Positions 1-9,186 of a stretch of 64,000 nt of DNA are shown in pieces (within the stretch, counting starts at the first letter, position 1; each line of letters starts with the position of its first letter). The notes below the pieces were generated by a model. It saw nothing but the letters and a program-made list of their open reading frames with translations, searched no databases and had not been told where the DNA came from. The stretch covers positions 3,698,501 to 3,762,500 of the forward strand of contig NZ_JBBOYD010000001.1 in the NCBI RefSeq assembly GCF_038007965.1, in the 5' to 3' direction. The position numbers were made by a program, and so were the translations under genes. Source of the stretch: Niallia sp. FSL W8-0635. Its GTDB lineage: Bacteria > Bacillota > Bacilli > Bacillales > Cytobacillaceae.

Positions 1-398
1 TAGCATTCGGTGCAGACCATTACTATGCTACAAGTGCCCCAGAAACATTTGAGAAACTTGCTGGAACATTTGACTTGATTCTCAATACTGTAAGTGCAAA
101 AATCAACCTTGATGCATATTTTTCATTACTTACACTCGATGGTACGATGGTAAATGTGGGTGCACCTGGGGAACCATTATCTTTGAATGTACAATCACTA
201 ATCGGGCATCGTCGTTCCTTTGCTGGTTCCTTGATTGGAGGAATCCGTGAGACACAGGAAATGTTAAATTTCTGTGCTCAACATAATATCGTTCCAAAAA
301 TCGAAGTAATTTCAGCTGATCAAATTGATGAAGCATATGAACGTGTTTTAGCTTCAGATGTTAAATATCGATTCGTAATTGACACTAGTACAATATAA
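1..398 (+). CDS. NAD(P)-dependent zinc alcohol/aldehyde dehydrogenase, C-terminal part (YahK/AdhA type)
   Basis: The open frame enters from the left edge (first full codon at position 3) and ends at 396-398, so only the last 131 or so residues are present. The visible part covers the second half of the Rossmann domain and the C-terminal closure. The segments [26 protein letters not shown] and [23 protein letters not shown] match the cinnamyl-alcohol-dehydrogenase-like YahK/AdhA group, which reduces aldehydes with NADPH in the cytoplasm. The catalytic zinc ligands lie upstream of the window and cannot be checked. It is convergent with minJ and shares the hairpin at 412-455. Family is fairly sure; the substrate is unknown. 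Confidence 0.85.
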   Translation, partial: AFGADHYYATSAPETFEKLAGTFDLILNTVSAKINLDAYFSLLTLDGTMVNVGAPGEPLSLNVQSLIGHRRSFAGSLIGGIRETQEMLNFCAQHNIVPKIEVISADQIDEAYERVLASDVKYRFVIDTSTI

Positions 399-411
399 AA
401 ATGATTAAATA

Positions 412-455
412 TAAAAAATCGAGTAAATCCTAGTAATGGATTACTCGATTTTTAT
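412..455. terminator. Bidirectional intrinsic terminator between the dehydrogenase and minJ
   Basis: An A-rich/T-rich hairpin has arms AAAAATCGAGTAAATCC and GGATTACTCGATTTTT with one bulged base. It has a U-run on both strands and sits between two convergent stop codons. Confidence 0.85.
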
Positions 456-461
456 TAACCT

Positions 462-1655
462 TTAGACGGCTTCATTTCCATGTACTTTCTCGTCAGGAAT
501 CAATAATAATCCTAATTCGTGATGATCCCCTTCATATAAAGCCCTTTGCACAAAACGAATTTCACCATTAGCATCAAATACTTCTAGTTTACAATGGGCT
601 GAATTTTTTTGTAATGCTTTATATAACTGGTTTTTATCTTGAACTGGAATACTATTTACCTTAGAAATCATCTCACCAATTTCCAACTCCATTTTATCAG
701 CTGGAGAATCTGGCACAATTCCTAATATTACTACCCCATTATTTTTTCTAGAAAAATAGAAAGATCTATTCTTTTCTTTGTTTTTCTGCTTGCTTGTAAT
801 CCACTCTCGGCCAAGAATTGCTACTACGATTAAACCAATAGATGCAAGTGGATAGAAATAAGCTGCAGCTCCCCCTACTATAATGATAGAACCAAGAATA
901 ATGATGTTTCTTCCCACATTTCTAATAGCAATAATAGGATGTTCCCCTTGAACTTCAATTTTTGATCCAATCAAGAAAGGAACCAAGAGAAGTGAATATG
1001 TTTGATTACCTACAGTAAACATTGGCCACCATTCAAACGGAATCGATAATACCCCTGAAGGAATAAATAAAAATACTGGTAAAATCCATGCTCTTTCTAA
1101 TAGATGGACACCAATAGCTTGACCACGTCTACTTTTCTTTAGCCTTGGTGAAGTTCCTTTCACTCCATTTTTACGAACGAATATTCCCTCGGAAATAATG
1201 AAAAATCCTAGTAGAATAACTGCAGTTGGAAATATATATTCGGATGAATTCAGATTACTTTTCGAAAACAAAAGATAATCCCAACCAAGGTAAAGAGAAA
1301 CACTACTAACAACTATTCCTAATCCAACTGAATATACAGGCGATAACATTCTCGTTTTTCCAATTAGCGCAAATACGATTGTAATAATCCCTGTAAAAAT
1401 TATAAATTCCATTGGAACTACTAAAACAAGTCCGATAGAAAGAACGGATACACAAAGTCCGACGATAATCCCCATTGGCAACAATTGTTTCAGTTCAAAA
1501 TAAGCGTTTTGTGCTCTTACCGTAAAATTTCTTCTTTCTTTTTTTACTCTAGCAACCCCTAAATAAGCAGCTAATAAAAACGATAAATAGAAAACAGGAT
1601 TCAAAAATAGCTTACCAAATCCTTTTAAAAGCTCGAGCAACCAATCTTGCCACAT
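462..1655 (-). CDS. minJ: MinJ, division topology membrane protein with C-terminal PDZ domain
   Basis: The 397-residue length equals that of B. subtilis MinJ (YvjD). The N-terminal two thirds carry about eight hydrophobic segments (for example LLPMGIIVGLCVSVLSIG and IIILGSIIIVGGAAAYFYP). The C-terminal ~90 residues read as a PDZ fold (GVVILGIVPDSPADKMELEIG, then KVNSIPVQDKNQLYKAL). In B. subtilis MinJ bridges DivIVA and MinD at the pole and septum so that FtsZ rings form only at mid-cell. In the B. subtilis chromosome it lies near ctpB; here about 16 kb of sugar genes separate them. Monocistronic in appearance. Identification rests on length, topology and synteny. Confidence 0.85.
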   Translation of the reverse strand: MWQDWLLELLKGFGKLFLNPVFYLSFLLAAYLGVARVKKERRNFTVRAQNAYFELKQLLPMGIIVGLCVSVLSIGLVLVVPMEFIIFTGIITIVFALIGKTRMLSPVYSVGLGIVVSSVSLYLGWDYLLFSKSNLNSSEYIFPTAVILLGFFIISEGIFVRKNGVKGTSPRLKKSRRGQAIGVHLLERAWILPVFLFIPSGVLSIPFEWWPMFTVGNQTYSLLLVPFLIGSKIEVQGEHPIIAIRNVGRNIIILGSIIIVGGAAAYFYPLASIGLIVVAILGREWITSKQKNKEKNRSFYFSRKNNGVVILGIVPDSPADKMELEIGEMISKVNSIPVQDKNQLYKALQKNSAHCKLEVFDANGEIRFVQRALYEGDHHELGLLLIPDEKVHGNEAV

Positions 1656-1830
1656 AAAACTTCCCCCATCCTTACATTAAGCTTCCCATCTATTTATTCC
1701 TTTTTTTAAGGAATTTAATCTTTTATAGTATAAATCTATTATATTCTACTAATATGGTAATAGAAAGACTATGTGGAAGAAATATTATCTCTTTTTGTAT
1801 CTATTAAATTTAGATTTTTATTTTTCATAA

Positions 1831-1870
1831 ATAAAGCCAACAACCTGATTTTTAAGGTCATTGGCTTTAT
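1831..1870 (-). terminator. Intrinsic terminator of the first transketolase operon
   Basis: Arms around AAAGCCAATGACCT and AGGTTGTTGGCTTT with an AT-rich loop, followed on the minus strand by a T-rich tract. It lies nine bases past the tkt stop codon. Confidence 0.85.
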
Positions 1871-1878
1871 ATTACTTT

Positions 1879-3894
1879 TTATTTTGTTTTTGCTATAGAA
1901 GCTTTAACTTTCGCTACTATATTGTCTACTGTAAATCCATATTCTTGGAATAGTTTATCCGCAGGTGCAGATGCTCCAAAATGATCAATTGTGATATGTT
2001 CACCTTTAGGTCCAATATATTCTCTCCACCCAAGAGAAGAACCAGCTTCAATACAAACGCGTGCATGAACGCTTTCTGGTAATACGCTCTCTTTATACTC
2101 AGCTGATTGTGTTTCAAAGCGATCCCAGCTTGGCATACTTACAACATTCACAGAAATTCCTTCTTCCTCTAAAGCTGCTTGTGCCTTGATTGCTAGCGAC
2201 ACTTCAGAACCTGATGCTAAGATTAATGCTTGAGCTGTATCTTTACCAGTTGAAACGGTGTAAGCACCTTTTCTCACTCCTTCGTATGCTTCCGCTTTTG
2301 TTAAATCTAATGTTGGTAAGTTTTGACGTGTCAATACTAACGCTGTTGGTGTATCTGTGCTCTCTAAAGCAAGTTGCCATGCTGCGACTGTTTCTTTCGC
2401 ATCTGCTGGACGAATAATGGATAGACCTGGCATTGCACGTAAGGAAGCAAGTTGTTCAACTGGCTCATGTGTTGGACCATCTTCTCCAACTGCGATACTG
2501 TCATGTGTGAATACATAAGTCACAGGTAATTTCATTAATGCTGCTAAGCGGATTGCCGGACGTAAATAATCAGAGAATACGAAGAATGTTGCTCCAAATA
2601 CCTTCACTCCACCATGTAGTGCTAAGCCGTTTAACGCTGCACCCATTGCAAATTCACGTACACCAAACCAAATATTTCTGCCTGCATAACCATCGATTGC
2701 AAAGTTTTTCTCAGCAGTCATTAAAGTCTTATTTGATCCTGCTAAGTCAGCCGACCCTCCGAATAGGAATGGAATTTCTTTTGCAGCCACTTGAATGGTT
2801 TTACCAGAAGAATCTCTTGTTGCCATTGCATCTCCAGCATTAAATTCTGGTAGACTTTCATGTAAATCTGCTGGTAGTTCTCCTTTGATTGCCGTTTCTA
2901 ATTGCGTTGCTAACTCCGGATAAGCTTCTTTATAGCCTTGATATAATTCATTCCAAGCTTGTTCTTTGTCTGCTCCCTCTTGCGCTAATGCTGCATAATG
3001 CTCAGAAACTTCTGTTGGAACATGGAATGCTTCTTCGTAAGACCAACCATACGTTTGTTTCGCTAATTGTGTTTCTGATGCTCCCAGTGGTGCACCATGT
3101 GATGCTGATTTTCCGCCTTTATTTGGTGAACCATATCCAATAACTGTTTTCACTTCGATTAACGTAGGGATATCCGATTGTTTTGCCGCTTTTATAGCAT
3201 TATGAATTTCCTCTATATTATTTCCATCCTCTACTCTGATTACTTCCCAACCATATGATTCAAAACGCTTTTGAACACTTTCAGAGAAAGATAGATGTAA
3301 ATCACCATCTAAAGAAATATCATTGGAATCATATAATACTACTAATCTTCCTAATTTTAAGTGACCTGCCAGTGATGCCGCTTCTGCAGATACACCTTCC
3401 ATTAAATCACCATCACCACAGATACTATATGTGTAATGATCTACTACTGAAAAATTGTCTTTATTATAGTTTTCTGCCAAGTGTCTTTCTGCCATTGCCA
3501 TCCCGACAGCCATCGCAATTCCTTGTCCAAGTGGACCGGTTGTAGCTTCTACACCTGGTGTATGCCCATACTCCGGATGACCAGGTGTTTTACTTTCCCA
3601 TTGGCGGAAATTTTTCAAATCATCAATGGTCACACCATATTGAAATAAGTGTAAAAGACTATAAAGAAGCATGGAACCATGTCCAGCTGATAAGACAAAA
3701 CGATCACGGTTGAACCAATTAGGATTAGCAGGATTATGATTCATTTCTTTTGCCCATAATGTGTAAGCCAGTGGAGCTGCCCCCATCGGCATTCCCGGAT
3801 GACCAGAATTCGATTTCTCAATGGCATCAATGGATAATGTACGAATTGTATTAATTGCTATTTTTTCAATATTTGTCGCAACTGTGTTACTCAT
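1879..3894 (-). CDS. tkt: Transketolase, copy A
   Basis: Thiamine-diphosphate enzyme moving two-carbon ketol units between pentose and triose/heptose phosphates. The 671-residue length is standard. The thiamine-diphosphate motif GDGDLMEG is at residues 160-167, the substrate-loop segment [11 protein letters not shown] is near residue 28, and the pyrimidine-domain segment [17 protein letters not shown] is present. It is last in a three-gene unit with rpiB and a phosphofructokinase-like gene; its ATG is four bases beyond the upstream stop, with GAAGGA as ribosome site. Copy B at 11632-13656 is over 90% identical in protein by eye and identical in DNA for stretches over 100 bases, although the neighbouring duplicated genes have diverged. 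Its likely job here is to drain xylulose/ribose phosphates made by the pentitol PTS. Confidence 0.97.
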   Translation of the reverse strand: MSNTVATNIEKIAINTIRTLSIDAIEKSNSGHPGMPMGAAPLAYTLWAKEMNHNPANPNWFNRDRFVLSAGHGSMLLYSLLHLFQYGVTIDDLKNFRQWESKTPGHPEYGHTPGVEATTGPLGQGIAMAVGMAMAERHLAENYNKDNFSVVDHYTYSICGDGDLMEGVSAEAASLAGHLKLGRLVVLYDSNDISLDGDLHLSFSESVQKRFESYGWEVIRVEDGNNIEEIHNAIKAAKQSDIPTLIEVKTVIGYGSPNKGGKSASHGAPLGASETQLAKQTYGWSYEEAFHVPTEVSEHYAALAQEGADKEQAWNELYQGYKEAYPELATQLETAIKGELPADLHESLPEFNAGDAMATRDSSGKTIQVAAKEIPFLFGGSADLAGSNKTLMTAEKNFAIDGYAGRNIWFGVREFAMGAALNGLALHGGVKVFGATFFVFSDYLRPAIRLAALMKLPVTYVFTHDSIAVGEDGPTHEPVEQLASLRAMPGLSIIRPADAKETVAAWQLALESTDTPTALVLTRQNLPTLDLTKAEAYEGVRKGAYTVSTGKDTAQALILASGSEVSLAIKAQAALEEEGISVNVVSMPSWDRFETQSAEYKESVLPESVHARVCIEAGSSLGWREYIGPKGEHITIDHFGASAPADKLFQEYGFTVDNIVAKVKASIAKTK

Positions 3895-3898
3895 AATA

Positions 3899-4777
3899 TC
3901 ATTCCTTCATTTTTTTATTTTGATACAGAACTCCATCTTTTTTAACAGTTATTTCCCCTGTAGGGTTGTTATTTCTTATCCATAATAAAATGATTTCTGC
4001 TATTTCGTTCGCTAATATACGGTCAATTGTTGTTGGATTTGTTCCCATACAAAGCGCCTCATCAATTTCTGTATATTTCCAATCTACATGTAAATGATCG
4101 ATTAGCTTCTCTTGCATACTTACTCTGTTTGCATGACTGTATACTAATATGGAAGAAGTATGTAAATTGGTAAAGCTACTCGCGATTTTACCGCTTAAAT
4201 GCTGTACTTCTTCTACCTCGTTAAAGTCTGATAAGTAATGGCCATCCACTGCCACTGAGATATCTTGCAGCATATTTATAGATGGTGTTCCTTTAATAGA
4301 AAAACCAAATAATCTTGGTTTCTCGTATTTCAATGAATGAATGGTATCTTTTACTTTTAATATCATTTGCGTCATACTATTAATGGCAGTATCATAGCCT
4401 AAAGACCAATCTGATCCATCTATATTATTATAAATAGAAACTGGTACATATAAGGAATGCATCGTTTCGCTTTTTACAAATGATTTCTCCCACTGCTCTT
4501 TTGCCTCGGCATCTCCAATAAAAATAATTCTATCCATTGAAGAACAAATTTCTTCCCACTTTACATTGTCTGATAAAAAAGATGGTCTTAGTACAGAATC
4601 ACTTAAGTAGGGAGAATCATTATTCACAATAATCTCAAGATAATCCGCTGTTTCCGTTTCTTTATTCACTTCAATCCCAAATAATTGATGACTTGGCACC
4701 AATTCATTACATAATTTATAGATAATTTGTTTTACTCCTGCAGGTAGTATCCCTGCAATCACGATGCCTACCTTCAA
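3899..4777 (-). CDS. Phosphofructokinase-like pseudoenzyme, copy A
   Basis: No standard annotation came to mind, but the whole 292-residue chain can be laid on bacterial Pfk[20 protein letters not shown] matches the N-terminal strand and glycine loop. [17 protein letters not shown] matches the ATP-site IGGDGS region. [21 protein letters not shown] matches [37 protein letters not shown] matches QRGGSPVPYDRILASRMG. The catalytic TIDND is SIYNN at residues 114-118, so the catalytic Asp is Tyr and the next Asp is Asn. The glycine-rich ATP loop and the substrate arginines are also degraded. I infer an inactive or re-purposed PFK fold, perhaps a metabolite sensor or partner of its neighbours. The same gene with the same replacements recurs at 13741. 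Confidence 0.65.
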   Translation of the reverse strand: MKVGIVIAGILPAGVKQIIYKLCNELVPSHQLFGIEVNKETETADYLEIIVNNDSPYLSDSVLRPSFLSDNVKWEEICSSMDRIIFIGDAEAKEQWEKSFVKSETMHSLYVPVSIYNNIDGSDWSLGYDTAINSMTQMILKVKDTIHSLKYEKPRLFGFSIKGTPSINMLQDISVAVDGHYLSDFNEVEEVQHLSGKIASSFTNLHTSSILVYSHANRVSMQEKLIDHLHVDWKYTEIDEALCMGTNPTTIDRILANEIAEIILLWIRNNNPTGEITVKKDGVLYQNKKMKE

Positions 4778-4884
4778 AAAGATGCCCCCTGTTTCTCCTT
4801 ATTTTATAGGCTTTAGAGATAACAAACCTTCTATTATCCGTTGTCATTGTACATTACACGGATTGCTTTTATCATTCCAACTTT

Positions 4885-5331
4885 TCAACAAAGATATTTT
4901 TCTAATTCCCCAATAGCTTCTACTCTTCTTTCATGTCTACCGCCTAAAAATTCTGCTTGAAGCCATGCTTCTACTATTAATAATGCCAACCCTTCCCCTG
5001 TAACTCTTTCACCTAAACAAAGGATATTGCTATTATTATGTTCTCTAGTAGCCTTTGCGGAAAAAACATCTCCAACTACGGCCGCACGTATGCCATTTAT
5101 TTTATTCGCTGCTATGCTCATACCGATACCAGTTCCACAACAAAGAATGCCTAATTCACTTTGACCTGCTATAATGGACTCTCCTACTTTTTTGGCATAG
5201 TCTGGAAAATCAACACTTTCTCGACTGTAACAACCGAAATCCTCCACCTCTATTCCTTGTTCCAATAAATATTTTTTCACTCCTTCTTTTAAGGAAAATC
5301 CACCATGATCACAGGCAATGGCTAATTTCAT
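4885..5331 (-). CDS. rpiB: RpiB/LacAB-family sugar-phosphate isomerase, copy A
   Basis: Cytoplasmic isomerase of the RpiB/LacA/LacB family, which converts ribulose-5-phosphate and ribose-5-phosphate or related sugars. MKLAIACDHGGFSLKEGVK is the phosphate-binding N-terminus; GILCCGTGIGMSIAANKINGIRAA carries the active-site cysteine and the oxyanion glycine loop. I place the start at ATG 5331, with AAAGG nine bases upstream, rather than the ATG three codons earlier, which would overlap that site. It is first in the rpiB, PFK-like, tkt unit and has a cre site about 110 bp upstream. The second copy is at 14850. Substrate could also be an allose- or galactose-type phosphate, but transketolase linkage favours pentose phosphate. 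Confidence 0.92.
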   Translation of the reverse strand: MKLAIACDHGGFSLKEGVKKYLLEQGIEVEDFGCYSRESVDFPDYAKKVGESIIAGQSELGILCCGTGIGMSIAANKINGIRAAVVGDVFSAKATREHNNSNILCLGERVTGEGLALLIVEAWLQAEFLGGRHERRVEAIGELEKYLC

Positions 5332-5438
5332 GTTCCTCATCCTTTCTATAAATAAAATCTGAAAGATACTTCCATTTTTGTTATCATTCCATTTTTTCTT
5401 TTCAACATGTTCATTTTATCACAATACCCACAATTAAC

Positions 5439-5453
5439 TGTATACGTTTTCAT
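5439..5453. promoter_or_regulatory. cre (CcpA) site upstream of rpiB copy A
   Basis: The minus-strand sequence ATGAAAACGTATACA fits every position of the Bacillus consensus WTGNAANCGNWNNCW. Similar sites at 11293 and 15367 precede the other two units of the locus, which supports catabolite repression by CcpA. Confidence 0.7.
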
Positions 5454-5511
5454 CTTCAATATTGTTTAGTCTTTTGTATAATGTTGTGATTGAAAAATAC
5501 AGAGTAAACAA

Positions 5512-5553
5512 ATAAAAATACTCCACTTTAACTATAAAAGAGGAGTATTTTTA
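5512..5553 (-). terminator. Intrinsic terminator of the pentitol PTS operon
   Basis: Arms AAAAATACTCC and GGAGTATTTTT flank an AT-rich loop, just beyond the dehydrogenase stop at 5568. Confidence 0.85.
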
Positions 5554-5567
5554 TCTTCTAGCAATGT

Positions 5568-6599
5568 TTATGATTCAATTAATACTTTAATCTCGTCACC
5601 AGCCATTACTTTTTCAAAACCATTACGCCATTCGTCAAGAGATACTATTTTTGTAATCATTTTATCAGTATCAATTTTTCCATCCTCAAGTAATTGCAAT
5701 GCAATATCCCAAGAACTTGGTTTTTGAGAGCGACAGCCAATATAATTAATTTCTCTTTGAATAATAGATTCTTGGTCAATTTCATTCATTTTCTTCGCAA
5801 ATAGTCCTACTTGTACGAATGTTCCTTTTTTCTTTGTAAGTGCAAGACCCTGGTTTACAGCAGGAACAGCACCAGAGCAATCAAATACTTTATTCGCACC
5901 ATAACCATCAGTATACTTATTTACTACTTCACTTAAATCTTCTTGTAATAGGTCAACAACTACATCAATGCCTATGTCTTTCGCTAGATCTAATCTCTTT
6001 CTATCTTTTGTAATTCCAGCTAAAATGACGAATGCACCTTGAGATTTTACTACTTGACTTAGTAACAATCCAATTGGACCAGGACCAAATACTAATACTA
6101 CATCCTTTTCATCAATGGTCGTTTTTTCTAGTGCAGCATGAACACAACAAGCTAATGGCTCTGTTAAGGCTGCTGCTTCTAAACTAACATTCTCATTTAA
6201 TACATGCACGCTTTCTTCCCTAGCAATCACATACTCTGCCATACTACCATTTACTTGTGTGCCTAGTCCTGTTCGATTTGGACAAAGGTTATAGTCTTTT
6301 TCTTGGCAATAGATACATTCTCCACAAGTTGTAAAGGTTGTTTCACTTGTTACTCTGTCTCCAACTTTTATATTGGATACGTCTTTGCCTACCTCTACCA
6401 CTACACCAGAAAATTCATGCCCTAATACAACAGGTGTATTTTTGCTATTATACTGCCCTTTAAAGGTATGGATATCTGATCCACAAATACCTGTAAAGGC
6501 AACCTTTATTTTTACTTTATCATTATATGCAGAAGGCTCATCGATTTCGATTAGCTCCATTTCATCATAGCCAGATTTTAATTTTGTTATAGCTTTCAT
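5568..6599 (-). CDS. Zinc-dependent polyol(-phosphate) dehydrogenase
   Basis: Medium-chain dehydrogenase of 343 residues. Catalytic zinc ligands are visible in GICGSD (Cys39) and GHEFSG (His61, Glu62). The structural zinc lobe has cysteines at 92, 95, 98 and 106 (CGECIYCQEKDYNLC). The Rossmann loop is VLVFGPGPIGLL. Such enzymes oxidise sorbitol, threonine, galactitol-1-phosphate or arabitol/xylitol phosphate. As last gene of a galactitol-type PTS operon next to rpiB and transketolase, the best inference is a pentitol-phosphate dehydrogenase making ribulose- or xylulose-5-phosphate with NAD. Substrate not provable from sequence. Confidence 0.88.
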   Translation of the reverse strand: MKAITKLKSGYDEMELIEIDEPSAYNDKVKIKVAFTGICGSDIHTFKGQYNSKNTPVVLGHEFSGVVVEVGKDVSNIKVGDRVTSETTFTTCGECIYCQEKDYNLCPNRTGLGTQVNGSMAEYVIAREESVHVLNENVSLEAAALTEPLACCVHAALEKTTIDEKDVVLVFGPGPIGLLLSQVVKSQGAFVILAGITKDRKRLDLAKDIGIDVVVDLLQEDLSEVVNKYTDGYGANKVFDCSGAVPAVNQGLALTKKKGTFVQVGLFAKKMNEIDQESIIQREINYIGCRSQKPSSWDIALQLLEDGKIDTDKMITKIVSLDEWRNGFEKVMAGDEIKVLIES

Positions 6600-6640
6600 T
6601 GATTACATCCTCCTAAGTTTTTTTAATCAATTAATATGGA

Positions 6641-7912
6641 TTAAAATACTCCTTGGAAAAGCTGAGAAACCTTTAATACTAGCCAGTTCAACAAGTTTCC
6701 TCCAGTGTCTAAATTGGATACTTGAGTAGCTCCACCTGGCATTTCAAATGATCCACCTTCAAGCATTTGAGTAAATACTGGTGCAAAATCTGTTGCCATA
6801 TATAGAGAAAGCGCTATCATAATTGTACCCACAATAACAGAATGGATGATATTTCCTTTTCTAGAACCAACAATAAATGCTACTAAAAACGGAATTGTTG
6901 CAAGGTCACCAAAAGGAAGTACTTGGTTTCCTGGAAGAATAACTGCTAGGAACAATGTAATAGGAACTAAGATAAGTGCAGTTGACATAACAGCTGGATG
7001 CCCAACAGCTAATGCTGCATCTAAACCAATATATAATTCTCTACCAGCATAACGTTTTCTCAAGAAATCACGTGCAGCTTCAGAAATTGGTAGTAAACCT
7101 TCCATTAAAATCTTAACCATACGTGGTAATAAAAGCATAACTGCTCCCATTGAAATACCGACTTGGAATACATCTCCTACGTTGTATCCAGCTAGAATTC
7201 CGATGACAATCCCTAGGATAAAGCCCATCATCATAGGCTCTCCAAAAATCCCCATTCTCTTTTGAATAACGTCTGGATCTGCTTTAATCTTTTGTAAGCC
7301 AGGAATTTTTTCAATTAATAAACCAATTAAAATACCAAGCGGTGCGAATGCAGCTGTTGAAGCAGTTGGGAATGTAATACCTGGTAATCCATAAAACTTT
7401 TCAACCATTGGCTGTGTCTTATCTGCAATAATTAATACAATTACTTCATAAACAACCGCACAAAGGATTGCAAAAATCCAGCTATTTGTTAAAATATAAC
7501 CAGTTGCACCAGCGGCAATAAAATGCCAGTAATTCCAAATGTCTACATTTAATGTTTTTGTTAATTTTAAGAAAATCATTAATAAGTTTACGCCCAAACA
7601 AATCGGTAAAAGGATTGCTGCAACTGGTGATGCCCAAGCACCTGCTGCTGCCGCTGGCCAACCAGCATCAATTACATGTAAATTTAAACCAAATCTTTCA
7701 ACCATTGCTTGTGCAGCTGGCCCTAAGCTGCCTGTAAGTACGCCAATAACTAAGTTAATACCGACAAATCCAATTCCAATTGTTAAACCAGAACGAAATG
7801 CCTTTTTAAAGCCTGTTCGGAAAATAAGTCCAATAATAAGTATGGCAATAGGTAAGATAACGGTTGGTCCTAAACTAAGGACATATTGTACTCCATCTAA
7901 AAGTTGACTCAT
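6641..7912 (-). CDS. PTS EIIC, galactitol/pentitol family
   Basis: Membrane channel of 423 residues with about ten hydrophobic segments, close in size to GatC. Recognisable features are VIDAGWPAAAAGAWASPVAAILLPICLGVN near residue 80, GLPGITFPTASTAAFAPLGILIGLLIEKIPGLQ near 175, and GRELYIGLDAALAVGHPAVMSTALIL near 300. It carries the polyol across the membrane while the partner EIIB phosphorylates it. The start has a GAGAGGAGA ribosome site. It is the fifth gene of the PTS operon. The Listeria D-arabitol EIIC (lmo2665) belongs to this family, so a pentitol is the favoured substrate over galactitol because no tagatose-phosphate genes are present. Confidence 0.93.
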   Translation of the reverse strand: MSQLLDGVQYVLSLGPTVILPIAILIIGLIFRTGFKKAFRSGLTIGIGFVGINLVIGVLTGSLGPAAQAMVERFGLNLHVIDAGWPAAAAGAWASPVAAILLPICLGVNLLMIFLKLTKTLNVDIWNYWHFIAAGATGYILTNSWIFAILCAVVYEVIVLIIADKTQPMVEKFYGLPGITFPTASTAAFAPLGILIGLLIEKIPGLQKIKADPDVIQKRMGIFGEPMMMGFILGIVIGILAGYNVGDVFQVGISMGAVMLLLPRMVKILMEGLLPISEAARDFLRKRYAGRELYIGLDAALAVGHPAVMSTALILVPITLFLAVILPGNQVLPFGDLATIPFLVAFIVGSRKGNIIHSVIVGTIMIALSLYMATDFAPVFTQMLEGGSFEMPGGATQVSNLDTGGNLLNWLVLKVSQLFQGVF

Positions 7913-7950
7913 TTTGAATCTCCTCTCATTACATATTTTTTATATTTGTG

Positions 7951-7974
7951 TATCCTATACACCAGGGTAGGATA
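7951..7974. repeat. Small inverted repeat in the EIIB-EIIC spacer
   Basis: TATCCTA and TAGGATA flank a 10-base loop in the 122-base gap between the second EIIB and EIIC. It has no U-run, so mRNA processing or stability is more likely than termination. Weak evidence. Confidence 0.3.
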
Positions 7975-8034
7975 GTAGGCAGGTTCCCCCGCCTCTATTG
8001 TCTGACTGTGATTTTATTCTTGGATGATTTAAAA

Positions 8035-8319
8035 TTACTTCTTGAAATGATTAATAATTTGCTGATCAATTTGCTCCATGCCGATTCCACTAATATATCC
8101 AGTTGCTACAATAGCAGGAATATCATATTGTTTTGGAAGGATAGTCGTTGATACGATTAAATCAGCATCCCCTTGTAGAGAAGAAACCTCTGCAATTTTA
8201 CATTGAACCACTTCCGCATTAAGCTCGTTATCCTTCACCAAATTTTCTACACGGTTACATACTACTGTTGATGTTGCAATACCTGCTCCACAAGCTACAA
8301 GAATTTTACCTTTTTTCAT
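8035..8319 (-). CDS. PTS EIIB, galactitol family, second copy
   Basis: Cytoplasmic phosphocarrier of 94 residues. The loop VACGAGIATSTVV holds the phosphorylated Cys10, followed by QCKIAEVSSLQGDADLIVSTT, typical of GatB-type EIIB. It accepts phosphate from the EIIA and gives it to the sugar bound to EIIC. An homologous EIIB of identical length lies directly upstream (8392-8676) and is roughly 60% identical by eye. Two EIIBs for a single EIIC is unusual; one may serve the regulator or a different polyol. Confidence 0.93.
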   Translation of the reverse strand: MKKGKILVACGAGIATSTVVCNRVENLVKDNELNAEVVQCKIAEVSSLQGDADLIVSTTILPKQYDIPAIVATGYISGIGMEQIDQQIINHFKK

Positions 8320-8391
8320 TTTAATAATCTCCCTTCAATTTGTGTATTATCTATATAGAAGCAATTCATTTTTTGCTGTCTAACCATTTAA

Positions 8392-8676
8392 TTATTTTTT
8401 TAAATAACTTAATATTTCCTTGTCTAATTCCTCAATCCCTATTCCACTAATATAAGCAGTTGCACTAAGTGCTGGAATGGAGTATTTTGTTGGCAATATG
8501 GTACTTGCGACGATTAAATCTGCATTAGACTGTAAACCTGCAACTTCTGCTATTTTGCATTGAACAAGCTCAACCTGTAAATTCTCTCTTTCAATCAATT
8601 CTTCTAAATGATCAAGAACCACAGTTGATGTTGCAATTCCTGCACCACATGCAACTAAGACCGTTTGCCTGTTCAA
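8392..8676 (-). CDS. PTS EIIB, galactitol family, first copy
   Basis: 94 residues with the same P-loop VACGAGIATSTVV (Cys10) and QCKIAEVAGLQSNADLIVAST. The start is TTG at 8676, chosen because AAAGGTGGTGAGG lies just upstream and no ATG is available. It lies between the EIIA gene and the second EIIB, so the pair looks like a tandem duplication within the operon. Role as for the second copy. Confidence 0.93.
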   Translation of the reverse strand: MNRQTVLVACGAGIATSTVVLDHLEELIERENLQVELVQCKIAEVAGLQSNADLIVASTILPTKYSIPALSATAYISGIGIEELDKEILSYLKK

Positions 8677-8691
8677 TCACCTCACCACCTT

Positions 8692-9159
8692 TCATGAAAT
8701 GTTAATGCTTTGAAATAATGCTGTTATATCTGATTTATCTTTCGCATGGATAAGCTTTTCTAAATGGTCCTCTACTTGAATAACTTGCATTAATTCTTGT
8801 AGAACCTCAATCTGACTATGAGGCTGATTCAATCCAAGCATCAACACAGCTTGCACCTCAGTTGTTTTTGTATTATCTTCCATTAAATGAAAGGATACTG
8901 GTTTTTCTAAAACAGAAACGGCGATAAATTGCTCCACTACATGCTCCGGATCTGTATGAGGAATTGCGATACTATAATTATTGACATTAAGTCCTGTTGG
9001 AAATATCGATTCCCTCTCCTTAATTTTCGGTAGGAAGGTTTCTTTGACAAAACCTTGCTCGAATGCCTTTTCATACATTTCATTAAAAAGCTGATCTTGA
9101 TTTTCTACCTTTAATCCGACGTTAACTAGGCTTTCTTTAATAAACGAAGCAACTGCCAT
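8692..9159 (-). CDS. PTS EIIA, fructose/mannitol-galactitol family
   Basis: Phosphotransfer protein of the PTS_EIIA_2 fold. The phosphorylated His68 sits in YSIAIPHTDPEHV, with LNVNNYSIA and AVLMLGLNQPHSQIEVLQELMQ downstream. I choose the ATG at 9159 (155 residues, MAVASFIKES) because GGAGGAATTTAAA precedes it; the upstream in-frame GTG overlaps that ribosome site. It takes phosphate from HPr-His and passes it to the adjacent EIIBs. It starts 27 bases after the regulator stop, so the whole operon is probably one transcript. Confidence 0.92.
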   Translation of the reverse strand: MAVASFIKESLVNVGLKVENQDQLFNEMYEKAFEQGFVKETFLPKIKERESIFPTGLNVNNYSIAIPHTDPEHVVEQFIAVSVLEKPVSFHLMEDNTKTTEVQAVLMLGLNQPHSQIEVLQELMQVIQVEDHLEKLIHAKDKSDITALFQSINIS

Positions 9160-9186
9160 TTTAAATTCCTCCACTTTCACTTAACT

